Below are positions 1 to 5,093 of a stretch of 7,755 nucleotides of DNA, piece by piece. The stretch spans positions 1 through 7,755 of the forward strand of contig JACQEE010000119.1 of assembly GCA_016200725.1 (NCBI GenBank), read 5' to 3'. The stretch is from Chloroflexota bacterium. Lineage in GTDB: Bacteria > Chloroflexota > Dehalococcoidia > SHYB01. Each line of letters starts with the position of its first letter. The first letter of the stretch is position 1. The position numbers and the translations under genes were made by a program. Under the pieces are notes generated by a model. It had not been told where the DNA came from. It did not search any database and was given only the letters and a program-made list of their open reading frames with translations.

Positions 1-366
1 CGACCTTTTCGGCTCCATGCCGTCGACAGCGTTGGCCCAGAGGCCACGGCTCGGGAACAGCACCGACGTGTCGATCCCCTCTTTGCGCATCGCGCCCACC
101 TGGGCCTTCGCTGAAAACCCAGCCGCGATTTCGTCCTTGTACTTCGCCCCGACCATAGCCTGGTCCTTTTTGGCGACCTGCGGGTCTGTCGGCCAGAGAC
201 GTGGGAAGACCTGGCCATCTACCTCAACGCGGATGTCCCACTTCAAATCTGCGAGGCCTCGCGGCGCGGTGGCTCGGTAGTCCTTGTCGGTATAGCGCTG
301 CCACAGGTCGGCCGGCTCGACGATATGTAGGTCGCTATCGAAAAACTTCAAACCCTTCTTTGCCAT
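1..366 (-). CDS. Amidohydrolase-2 family metal-dependent hydrolase, N-terminal part (cut by left window edge)
   Basis: Only the first 122 codons are present; the gene continues past the left edge. Seen: near the N terminus the stretch FFDSDLHIVEPADLW contains the D-x-H metal motif (Asp12, His14) followed by Glu-Pro. This is the first beta-strand signature of the amidohydrolase-2 (PF04909) TIM-barrel group, which includes ACMSD-like decarboxylases and cyclic-compound hydrolases. A later segment, KEGIDTSVLFPSRGLW, fits the family's second strand. The ATG lies 8 nt after the stop of the acyl-CoA ligase gene, and a GAGGG ribosome site overlaps that stop, so it is the last visible gene of the leftward operon and probably translationally coupled. 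It shares the VEPADLW signature with the protein beginning at 7162 but is clearly diverged from it. Cytoplasmic; no signal peptide. Family call is firm; reaction and substrate are unknown. Confidence 0.85.
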   Translation of the reverse strand, partial: MAKKGLKFFDSDLHIVEPADLWQRYTDKDYRATAPRGLADLKWDIRVEVDGQVFPRLWPTDPQVAKKDQAMVGAKYKDEIAAGFSAKAQVGAMRKEGIDTSVLFPSRGLWANAVDGMEPKRS

Positions 367-374
367 GGTGCCCT

Positions 375-2018
375 CTACGCTCGCTCTGAGGCCTTCGATT
401 TCTCTGTCACCATCTTGGTCAGTACATCTCGCTGCACCTTACCACCCGCCGACTTCGGAATCTCGGAAACAATCTCCACACGTTCCGGCAGATCGATAAC
501 GGCCATCTTCTGCGCTTTCAGAAAATCCTGCACTTCTTGTATCGTAAGGTTTGGCGAGCCGGGGCGCAGCACTACGAAAGCGCATGCTCGCTCGCCGGGC
601 ACGCGGTCGGGTATCGCGGCGACAGCTACCTCGGCCACACTCGCATGCTTCATGAGGTGCTCCTCAATCGTGCGCGGGCTGATGTTGTGCCCGCCGCGCA
701 GGATCATCTCCTTCTTTCGCCCCACGATACGCAGGTAGCCTTCCTCGTCGATCACACCGAGGTCGCCACTGAGGTACCAGCCAGCTGGACGAAACGTCTC
801 GCGAGTGCGCTCGGCGTCGTTGAGGTAGCCCCAAGACATATTCGCACCGCGCCACGTGACCTCGCCCGCGTGGCCCTGCGGCACTTCATCGAAGTTGTCA
901 TCTACGATGCGCATTTCCTGCCCCGGCAGTTGGCGGCCGACGGTGCGCAGGCGCTTCTCCTGCGGATCATGGATACTCACCATCGAAGGGACTCCGCCGT
1001 CCGTCGAGCCGTAGGAGACCTGCGTGCGGCAGTTCATCAGTGCCTCGATGGCCTTGCTGGCCTCGTATGGTAGCGGCGCGCCGGCGTTATTGAATCGCGA
1101 GAATGGACCGAAGCCACCCTTGCGGATCAGCGGCGAGTCCACCATCTTCACGATCTGCGCCGGCACGGCAGTCGCAAACGTCGCGCGTTCCTTGCGGATC
1201 AATTCGATAGCCTCGTCCGCTTCGAACTTCTCCATCATTACCGAGGTTGCGCCAACGAGCAGTGGTGCCAGCACCGGAAACACGTATCCCGTCGAGCCCA
1301 TCGACGCGGGCGCTAACTGCACTCCGATGTCGTCAGGCGACAACTCGATACGCTGCTTGTACTGATGTACGAGGAAAGCGACAAGGTTGTTGCACGACCA
1401 CAGGCTCGCTTTGGGCAGCGCGGTGGTGCCCGAACTCACCATGATGAGCGCCGGCTCGTCGGCATCCGGATGCGCCTGAGGCGGAATTGCCCTGGTGGCT
1501 GACGCTTGCAGCAGCGGCTCAAGCGCCATCGACCCATCAGGAGCGCTATCACCGATGACGAGGATATGCTTCAGCGACGGCGCCGTTGCTTTGATGGCCT
1601 TGGCCATGTCGACGTAGTCAAAGCCACGATACTCGTCTGGGCAGATGAACACCTTGGCCTTCGAAAGGCGCAGCAGGTGGCCCACCTCACTCTCACGCCA
1701 GGCCTCGTGCAGTGGCAGCAGCAGCGCGCCGATACGGTTCAGCGCAAAGTGCGCGATGGGAATCTCTGGTCGGCTCGAGCACTGGATCGCGACGATGTCG
1801 CCGGCGCCCACGCCCATCTGTGCCAAGGCCGCCGACAGACGGTCGACCGTCTGGAGCAGTCGCGCATAGGTCAGGCGTCGCTCGCCTTGAACGAGCGCTT
1901 CCTTGCCTGGGTATCGCTGAGCATTGCGGGCGAGGTATTCGTAGAGCGAGAGGTCGCCCCACATCCCCATTTGGCGGAAGCGCTTCTTGTCCTCGGCGTT
2001 CCCGATCCAGCCTTCCAT
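375..2018 (-). CDS. AMP-forming acyl-CoA ligase (ANL superfamily; cyclohexanecarboxylate/aryl-acid ligase-like)
   Basis: Activates a carboxylic acid with ATP and CoA to an acyl-CoA. The 547 residues are normal length for the family. Motifs in order: P-loop A3 VSSGTTALPK (194-203), A5 YGSTDGG (336-342), A7 SGDL (417-420), hinge/A8 GRKKEMILRGGHNISP (433-448), and A10 PKSAGGKVQR (521-530) with the adenylation lysine at 527. Two positions are non-canonical: Ala instead of Gly in A3 (usual SGTTG), and Asp instead of Glu in A5 (usual YGxTE). The N terminus (RQMGMWGDLSLYEYL) recalls EntE-like and cyclohexanecarboxylate-CoA ligases. Start: ATG at 2018 was chosen; GTG at 2021 directly before it would add one residue, and neither has a strong ribosome site. 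The 43-nt gap upstream contains a dispersed repeat. It probably primes the substrate of the CoA enzymes encoded beside it. Substrate not determinable from sequence. Confidence 0.93.
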   Translation of the reverse strand: MEGWIGNAEDKKRFRQMGMWGDLSLYEYLARNAQRYPGKEALVQGERRLTYARLLQTVDRLSAALAQMGVGAGDIVAIQCSSRPEIPIAHFALNRIGALLLPLHEAWRESEVGHLLRLSKAKVFICPDEYRGFDYVDMAKAIKATAPSLKHILVIGDSAPDGSMALEPLLQASATRAIPPQAHPDADEPALIMVSSGTTALPKASLWSCNNLVAFLVHQYKQRIELSPDDIGVQLAPASMGSTGYVFPVLAPLLVGATSVMMEKFEADEAIELIRKERATFATAVPAQIVKMVDSPLIRKGGFGPFSRFNNAGAPLPYEASKAIEALMNCRTQVSYGSTDGGVPSMVSIHDPQEKRLRTVGRQLPGQEMRIVDDNFDEVPQGHAGEVTWRGANMSWGYLNDAERTRETFRPAGWYLSGDLGVIDEEGYLRIVGRKKEMILRGGHNISPRTIEEHLMKHASVAEVAVAAIPDRVPGERACAFVVLRPGSPNLTIQEVQDFLKAQKMAVIDLPERVEIVSEIPKSAGGKVQRDVLTKMVTEKSKASERA

Positions 2019-2028
2019 CACCTTAATT

Positions 2029-2058
2029 CCGTTCGCCCTGAGATTGTCGAAGGGGCAC
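2029..2058. repeat. Fragment of a dispersed intergenic repeat (VRPEIVEG / FALRLSKG type)
   Basis: The plus strand reads GTTCGCCCTGAG then ATTGTCGAAGGGGC (2031-2056). I recognise this as a copy of the small repeat common in intergenic DNA of many environmental genomes, whose spurious translations read like VRPEPVEG and FALRLSKG. Both frames here show that signature: RPEIVEG and FALRLSKG. It fills most of the gap between the NIPSNAP-like gene and the ligase gene and ends about 10 nt before the ligase start codon, so it forms part of that gene's translation-initiation region. The right arm is degenerate (AAGGGGC), so a stable hairpin is doubtful. Recognition is from memory; a genome-wide copy count would settle it. 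Confidence 0.6.
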
Positions 2059-2061
2059 CGG

Positions 2062-2376
2062 CTATTGCAGCGGCGAGTACGACAGAGGACTGAGGATGCG
2101 CAGGTTGTGATGGCTGATCATCGGTCGCAACTGCTTGTCGAGTTGCGCGAGCACCTTGTCACCGCGCTGCTTGTCGCGCATCGCGAAGAGGTCCGCGCCA
2201 TCTTTGAACTGCCAGAGGTCCATGATGGTGTTGCGCGGCCCGATCTCCGTCTCCCATGCGCCCGTCAGTTGACGCCCCAGCGTGCGAAGGCGGTCGTAGT
2301 ACGGCCCGCCGAAGACGTCCTTGAACTCCTGCATCTTGCCGGGAGCCACTTCGATGTCCGCCAATAGATAGAGCAT
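2062..2376 (-). CDS. Small NIPSNAP-like dimeric alpha/beta-barrel protein, 104 aa
   Basis: A 104-residue soluble protein. Seen: an N-terminal strand LYLLADIEVAPG, a helix (KMQEFKDVFGGPYYDRLRTL), then LTGAWETEIGPRNTIMDLWQF and a C-terminal helix rich in Lys, Gln and Arg. The pattern of a Tyr/Arg-containing helix, Gly-x-Trp-x-Thr-Glu-x-Gly, Asn, and (V/I)-x-x-Leu-Trp-x-(F/Y) is what NIPSNAP-domain (PF07978) ferredoxin-like proteins show. The bacterial members have no settled biochemical role, although they often sit in catabolic operons. The start is well supported: GGAGGAG lies 4 nt before the ATG. It starts 24 nt after the upstream hydratase stop and lies within the leftward operon, so it is probably co-expressed with the CoA enzymes. 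A ligand-binding or accessory enzyme role is inference. An EthD- or ABM-type dimeric barrel is the alternative. Confidence 0.78.
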   Translation of the reverse strand: MLYLLADIEVAPGKMQEFKDVFGGPYYDRLRTLGRQLTGAWETEIGPRNTIMDLWQFKDGADLFAMRDKQRGDKVLAQLDKQLRPMISHHNLRILSPLSYSPLQ

Positions 2377-2400
2377 GTGACTCCTCCGAATGGATTGTGG

Positions 2401-3192
2401 CTAACTGAACTTTGGCTGCCGCTTCTCGCGGAAGGCGTTGTAGCCCTCGCGATGGTCTGCTGTCGACATGCAAAGCGCCTGCGCGTAGGCATCGAAATCG
2501 AGCGCGGCGTCCAGGCCCATGAGTGGCTGCTGCACCAGTGCCTGTTTCGTGATCTTATTGCCGAACGCCGACATCTTCGCTAGTTTTCCTGCCAGAGCAT
2601 CCACCTCGCCCTGCAATTTCTCCTGTGGTACGACTCTGTACGTGAAGCCGATCTCTTGCGCGTACTTAGCGTCAAAGATCTCGCCGAGCATCAACAACTC
2701 GGTCGCGCGAATGGTCCCCAACTGCCGCGTGAGCAGCCATGTCGCGCCCATATCAGCCCCCGAAAGGCCGAGCGAGTTGAACACGAATCCGAAGCGCGCG
2801 CCATCGACAGCGATGCGGAAGTCACACGCCGCAGCAAGCACTGCGCCAGCGCCGATGCACACGCCGTTCACGGCCGCGATCGTCGGCTTCGTCATTGCGA
2901 TGAACCCGCGCGTCGCATTGCAGGAGACGCGTGTGAACCACGAGACCTTGTCCGGCGGCCACGACATATACTGCGTAATGATCTGGTTAATGTCGCCGCC
3001 GGGACAGAACCCTCGTCCAGTCCCAGTGAGCACGACGACGCGCACCTTCGGGTCTTCGTCGAGGTCGCGTGTGACCACCGCGAGGTCCTGGTAGGCCTCC
3101 AGCGTCAGCGCGTTCAACTTCTCAGGTCGATTCAGTCGGATGGTGGCGACGCCATCTTTGTTTGTTACCACCATATCTCGATATTCGTGCAT
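2401..3192 (-). CDS. Enoyl-CoA hydratase/isomerase (crotonase) family protein, paralogue 1
   Basis: Crotonase-fold enzyme of 263 residues, the usual length for single-domain members, acting on an acyl-CoA in the cytoplasm. Seen: the N-terminal strand GVATIRLNRPEKLNAL (14-29), the first oxyanion-hole loop GFCPGGDI (61-68), the second VNGVCIGAGA (108-117), the CDFRIA strand (123-128), and a C-terminal REGYNAFREKRQPKF tail typical of the family. By eye alignment with rat crotonase, the Glu144 position is Phe138 (in FGFVFNSLG) while the Glu164 position is kept as Glu165 (RATELLMLG). A GADMGA segment (145-150) follows. Classical syn-hydration uses both glutamates, so this may be an isomerase, hydrolase, lyase or a one-acid hydratase. 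The start has GAGAG 6 nt upstream of the ATG, next to the palindromic repeat at 3206-3227. Third gene of the leftward operon. Confidence 0.9.
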   Translation of the reverse strand: MHEYRDMVVTNKDGVATIRLNRPEKLNALTLEAYQDLAVVTRDLDEDPKVRVVVLTGTGRGFCPGGDINQIITQYMSWPPDKVSWFTRVSCNATRGFIAMTKPTIAAVNGVCIGAGAVLAAACDFRIAVDGARFGFVFNSLGLSGADMGATWLLTRQLGTIRATELLMLGEIFDAKYAQEIGFTYRVVPQEKLQGEVDALAGKLAKMSAFGNKITKQALVQQPLMGLDAALDFDAYAQALCMSTADHREGYNAFREKRQPKFS

Positions 3193-3202
3193 TCGCTGCT
3201 CT

Positions 3203-3237
3203 CTTCCCCTTCCCTTAAGGGAAGGGGCTGGGGTTAG
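3203..3237. repeat. Palindromic dispersed repeat (SPSLKGRGWG type) in the gap between two crotonase genes
   Basis: A perfect 22-bp palindrome lies at 3206-3227, with arms CCCCTTCCCTT and AAGGGAAGGGG. It is followed on the plus strand by CTGGGGTTAGG. The plus-strand reading LSSPSLKGRGWG is the tell-tale translation of a common intergenic repeat of environmental bacteria. In RNA it could fold into a 9-bp stem with a TTAA loop. There is no U-tract on the minus-strand side, so it is not a standard terminator. Its minus strand is purine-rich (GGGAAGGGGAAGAGAG) and runs into the ribosome-binding region of the hydratase starting at 3192, so it may affect mRNA processing or translation. Assignment to the repeat family is from memory; the palindrome itself is directly visible. 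Confidence 0.65.
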
Positions 3238-3239
3238 GT

Positions 3240-4019
3240 CTAACTCCGTTTGCCCTGCGTGAAGGCCTTGGCGCCTTCCGCCGACTCCGTGTTCGCAGCG
3301 TTGAACTTGGTCACGATGAGTTGCTCGCGCTCGAGAGCGATGTCGCGCGGCGACTCGATGCTTACCGCCACCGCGCTCTTGATCGCCGCGAGCAGTGGAC
3401 GGCTGCGCTGGCGCAGCAGAGTCAACAACTTCTCGACCTCCGCCTCAACCTGGTCGCGCGGCACGGACTTGAGCACGATGCCGTACTCTGCCGCCTCTTT
3501 GCCCGAGAGCCGCCGCCCGGTGTAGATCAACTCCAGTGCCCTCTGCTGGCCGATGCGTCGCGGCAGGCGCACGGTCGAGCCGCCTCCCGGGAGGATGCCG
3601 TGTTGTGAGTGTTGGTCACCGATCTGGGCATCGTCGCTGGCGATAGCCAGGTCGCACGACAAGATGAACTCGAGGCCGCCAGCCAGCGCGAAGCCGGTCA
3701 CCACCGCAATCGTCGGCACCGGCGCCGCCTCAATCTTGGCGAAGAGCGCCTTCACCGTGTCGAGAAACATAAGGTGTCCGGCCACGTCCTTGAACAGCCC
3801 CTTCTCCTCGATGTACTTCAGGTCGCCGCCCGCCGAGAATGCGCGGCCGTTCCCGCGAAATACGATCGCGTGCACACCGGAGTCGACTGCGGCTGCGTCG
3901 ATTGCCGCGCCCACCTCGCGGATGAGCGTGGGATTGAACGAGTTCATCGCCTGCGGACGGTTGAGCATGATGTGCGCAACGCCGTCGCGCGTCTCGGCAA
4001 TGACGGTCTCGTAGGGCAT
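3240..4019 (-). CDS. Enoyl-CoA hydratase/isomerase (crotonase) family protein, paralogue 2
   Basis: Crotonase-fold enzyme of 259 residues. Seen: GVAHIMLNRPQAMNSF (13-28), oxyanion-hole loops AFSAGGDL (60-67) and VTGFALAGGLEF (107-118), the CDLAIAS strand (122-128), DQHSQHGILPGGGST (135-149), LPRRIG and RALELIYTG. By eye alignment with rat crotonase the Glu164 position is Glu163, but the Glu144 position is His137. The DQH...G..PGGG form is one I have seen in a recognisable subgroup of hydratase/isomerase proteins whose reactions are mostly untested. It is only distantly related to the neighbour at 2401-3192, so the two probably catalyse different steps, for example hydration and ring or thioester hydrolysis. 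It lacks the SxDxGYG stretch expected of BadI/MenB-type C-C hydrolases and synthases. The start is supported by AGGAGA 5 nt before the ATG. It is 60 nt downstream of the SDR gene in the same operon. Confidence 0.9.
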   Translation of the reverse strand: MPYETVIAETRDGVAHIMLNRPQAMNSFNPTLIREVGAAIDAAAVDSGVHAIVFRGNGRAFSAGGDLKYIEEKGLFKDVAGHLMFLDTVKALFAKIEAAPVPTIAVVTGFALAGGLEFILSCDLAIASDDAQIGDQHSQHGILPGGGSTVRLPRRIGQQRALELIYTGRRLSGKEAAEYGIVLKSVPRDQVEAEVEKLLTLLRQRSRPLLAAIKSAVAVSIESPRDIALEREQLIVTKFNAANTESAEGAKAFTQGKRS

Positions 4020-4053
4020 TCGCGTCTCCTGGCATAGTCTGGCAACGCCCGCT

Positions 4054-4070
4054 GGCCCCGCGCGGAGGCC
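4054..4070 (-). other. Weak GC hairpin in the SDR-crotonase gap
   Basis: In the 60-nt gap between the SDR stop and the next start, the minus-strand RNA GGCCTCCGCGCGGGGCC can pair over 6 bp (one of them G-U) around a 5-nt loop. No U-run follows, so it is not an intrinsic terminator. It could be a processing or stabilising hairpin in the operon mRNA, or simply chance in GC-rich DNA. Confidence 0.2.
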
Positions 4071-4079
4071 GATGCGGGA

Positions 4080-4877
4080 TTATTGCATCGAAAAGCCGCC
4101 GCTGACGCTGAGGGTTTGTCCCGTGATAAACCCGGCGCGGTCGGAGGCCAGGAACATCACCGCGTTAGACACGTCGTCGGGACGGCCCAGGCGTCGAAGC
4201 GGATAGGCCTTCTTCGCCTTCTCCATCACCTCTGGCGTGATTGCCTCTCTGACGCCGCCACCTGTGCGCCAGAGGCTGTGGTCACCGATGACTTCCGTGC
4301 TCTCAGGCACTGTCATGCCTGGGCATACCACGTTGAGGCGTACGCCGAACTTGCCGTACTCGCGAGCGATCGCCTTCGTCGCGCCAACCACGGCCGCCTT
4401 GGCGCCGGAGTACACCGCCTCCGAGTGCTCGCCCTCACGAGCGGCGTCGGATGCGATGCTCACGATGCTGCCGCCCTTGGCCTGCAGCATGTGCGGGAGC
4501 ACCGCGCGGATGCAGTTGAGGGCACCGACATAGTTCACGGCGATCATCCTGTCCCAGACCTTCACATCTAAATCGAGGAATAGGGCTGGCTTGGCCCAGC
4601 CGACGACATTCACGAGCGCCTTCGGGGTGCCGTACCACTGCATCGCCTTGGCCACCATCTCCTCGACGGACTCAAGGTTAGTGACGTCAGTCTTCACGTG
4701 CATCGCCTTGCCGCCATTGCGCTTAACCTCTTGGAGCACTTTCCCAGCCTGCTGGTCGTCGATATCGGCGATGACGACGTTCGCGCCCTCGGCGGCGAAG
4801 TCGAGCGAGATCTTCCGCCCGATGTTGGACGCGCCGCCGGTGACGATCACGGTCTTTGAACGAAGGCCCAAGTCCAT
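4080..4877 (-). CDS. Short-chain dehydrogenase/reductase, BadH-like (2-hydroxycyclohexanecarboxyl-CoA dehydrogenase type)
   Basis: NAD(P)-dependent oxidoreductase of 265 residues that probably oxidises a beta-hydroxyacyl-CoA to the ketoacyl-CoA. Seen: cofactor loop TGGASNIG (13-20); Asp38 at the end of the second strand (VIADID), which favours NAD(H); Asn115; and catalytic Ser143, Tyr156, Lys160 with standard spacing (SDAAREGEHSEAVYSGAK). The usual NNAG is replaced by NVVG (90-93). IASDAAR, EAVY, NVVCPG and the C-terminal GFITGQTLSVSGG closely recall R. palustris BadH. Start: the reading frame is open to 4970, but the ATG at 4877 was chosen because family homology begins there and AGGAGGGG lies 7 nt upstream; the 31 codons before it look like leader. 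First gene of the leftward operon, behind a candidate promoter at 4917-4945. Family is certain; the exact substrate is inference. Confidence 0.92.
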   Translation of the reverse strand: MDLGLRSKTVIVTGGASNIGRKISLDFAAEGANVVIADIDDQQAGKVLQEVKRNGGKAMHVKTDVTNLESVEEMVAKAMQWYGTPKALVNVVGWAKPALFLDLDVKVWDRMIAVNYVGALNCIRAVLPHMLQAKGGSIVSIASDAAREGEHSEAVYSGAKAAVVGATKAIAREYGKFGVRLNVVCPGMTVPESTEVIGDHSLWRTGGGVREAITPEVMEKAKKAYPLRRLGRPDDVSNAVMFLASDRAGFITGQTLSVSGGFSMQ

Positions 4878-4884
4878 GTGCAGT

Positions 4885-4892
4885 CCCCTCCT
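4885..4892 (-). promoter_or_regulatory. Ribosome-binding site deciding the SDR start
   Basis: The minus strand reads AGGAGGGG, 7 nt before the ATG at 4877. It is the strongest Shine-Dalgarno match in the window and argues for that ATG over the upstream in-frame start at 4970, which would bury this site inside the coding region and add a non-conserved 31-residue extension. Confidence 0.75.
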
Positions 4893-4916
4893 GGAGACGC
4901 CGCGCATCAGCCGCGG

Positions 4917-4945
4917 ACGGTACTGAAAACGATTCGTAGCGTCAA
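4917..4945 (-). promoter_or_regulatory. Candidate housekeeping promoter for the leftward operon
   Basis: On the minus strand TTGACG (4945-4940, five of six bases of the -35 consensus) is followed after 17 nt by TACCGT (4922-4917, three of six bases of the -10). Transcription would begin near 4910, giving a short leader of about 30 nt to the SDR start at 4877. The -10 is weak, so activation or a different sigma factor is possible. Its position in the divergent gap and ideal spacing support it. Confidence 0.5.
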
Positions 4946-4982
4946 GTTTGTTCGCGCACTGCCAACCCACGGCCTATCGGGA

Positions 4983-5010
4983 TTGACATGCCGCCCGCTT
5001 TACTCATAAT
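4983..5010 (+). promoter_or_regulatory. Strong candidate housekeeping promoter for the rightward operon
   Basis: A perfect -35 box TTGACA (4983-4988) is followed after 16 nt by CATAAT (5005-5010, five of six -10 bases). Transcription would start near 5017, leaving a leader of roughly 70 nt before the dehydrogenase start at 5090. Short inverted arms TGCCGC (4989-4994) and GCGGCA (5014-5019) flank the -10 and could be an operator, though 6-bp arms are weak evidence in GC-rich DNA. The two divergent promoters have 37 bp between their -35 boxes, so one regulator could serve both. Confidence 0.6.
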
Positions 5011-5075
5011 GGAGCGGCAGTCCCCCCGCATGCGCGCCCTCCAACAGAGATAGATGCTTGCGCGTTGAGACTTTA

Positions 5076-5093
5076 TCATACATCCGTGTATGA
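5076..5093 (+). promoter_or_regulatory. Inverted repeat overlapping the start codon of the HIBADH-family gene
   Basis: Perfect 7-bp arms TCATACA and TGTATGA are separated by TCCG. The ATG start (5090-5092) is inside the right arm. As DNA it resembles an operator half-site pair. As RNA it would be a hairpin with a UNCG-type loop that hides the start codon. A possible -10 box TATCAT (5074-5079) overlaps the left arm and would start transcription almost at the ATG, giving a leaderless mRNA. No Shine-Dalgarno sequence is visible just upstream. Confidence 0.5.

Noticed and set aside
537..1073. 178-codon plus-strand open frame opposite the ligase gene
   Set aside because: Antisense to conserved ligase motifs; no recognisable domain and no ribosome site.
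1987..2367. Plus-strand open frame containing FALRLSKG across the repeat and the NIPSNAP-like gene
   Set aside because: It is a read-through of the dispersed repeat and the reverse strand of a real gene. The FALRLSKG string identifies a repeat, not a protein.
3206..3227. Intrinsic terminator between the two crotonase genes
   Set aside because: The stem is strong, but no U-tract follows on the transcribed strand and the downstream gene appears to belong to the same operon.
4878..4970. N-terminal extension of the SDR by 31 residues
   Set aside because: The extension is basic and non-conserved, would overlap the candidate promoter and contain the strong ribosome site at 4885-4892. The ATG at 4877 fits family length.
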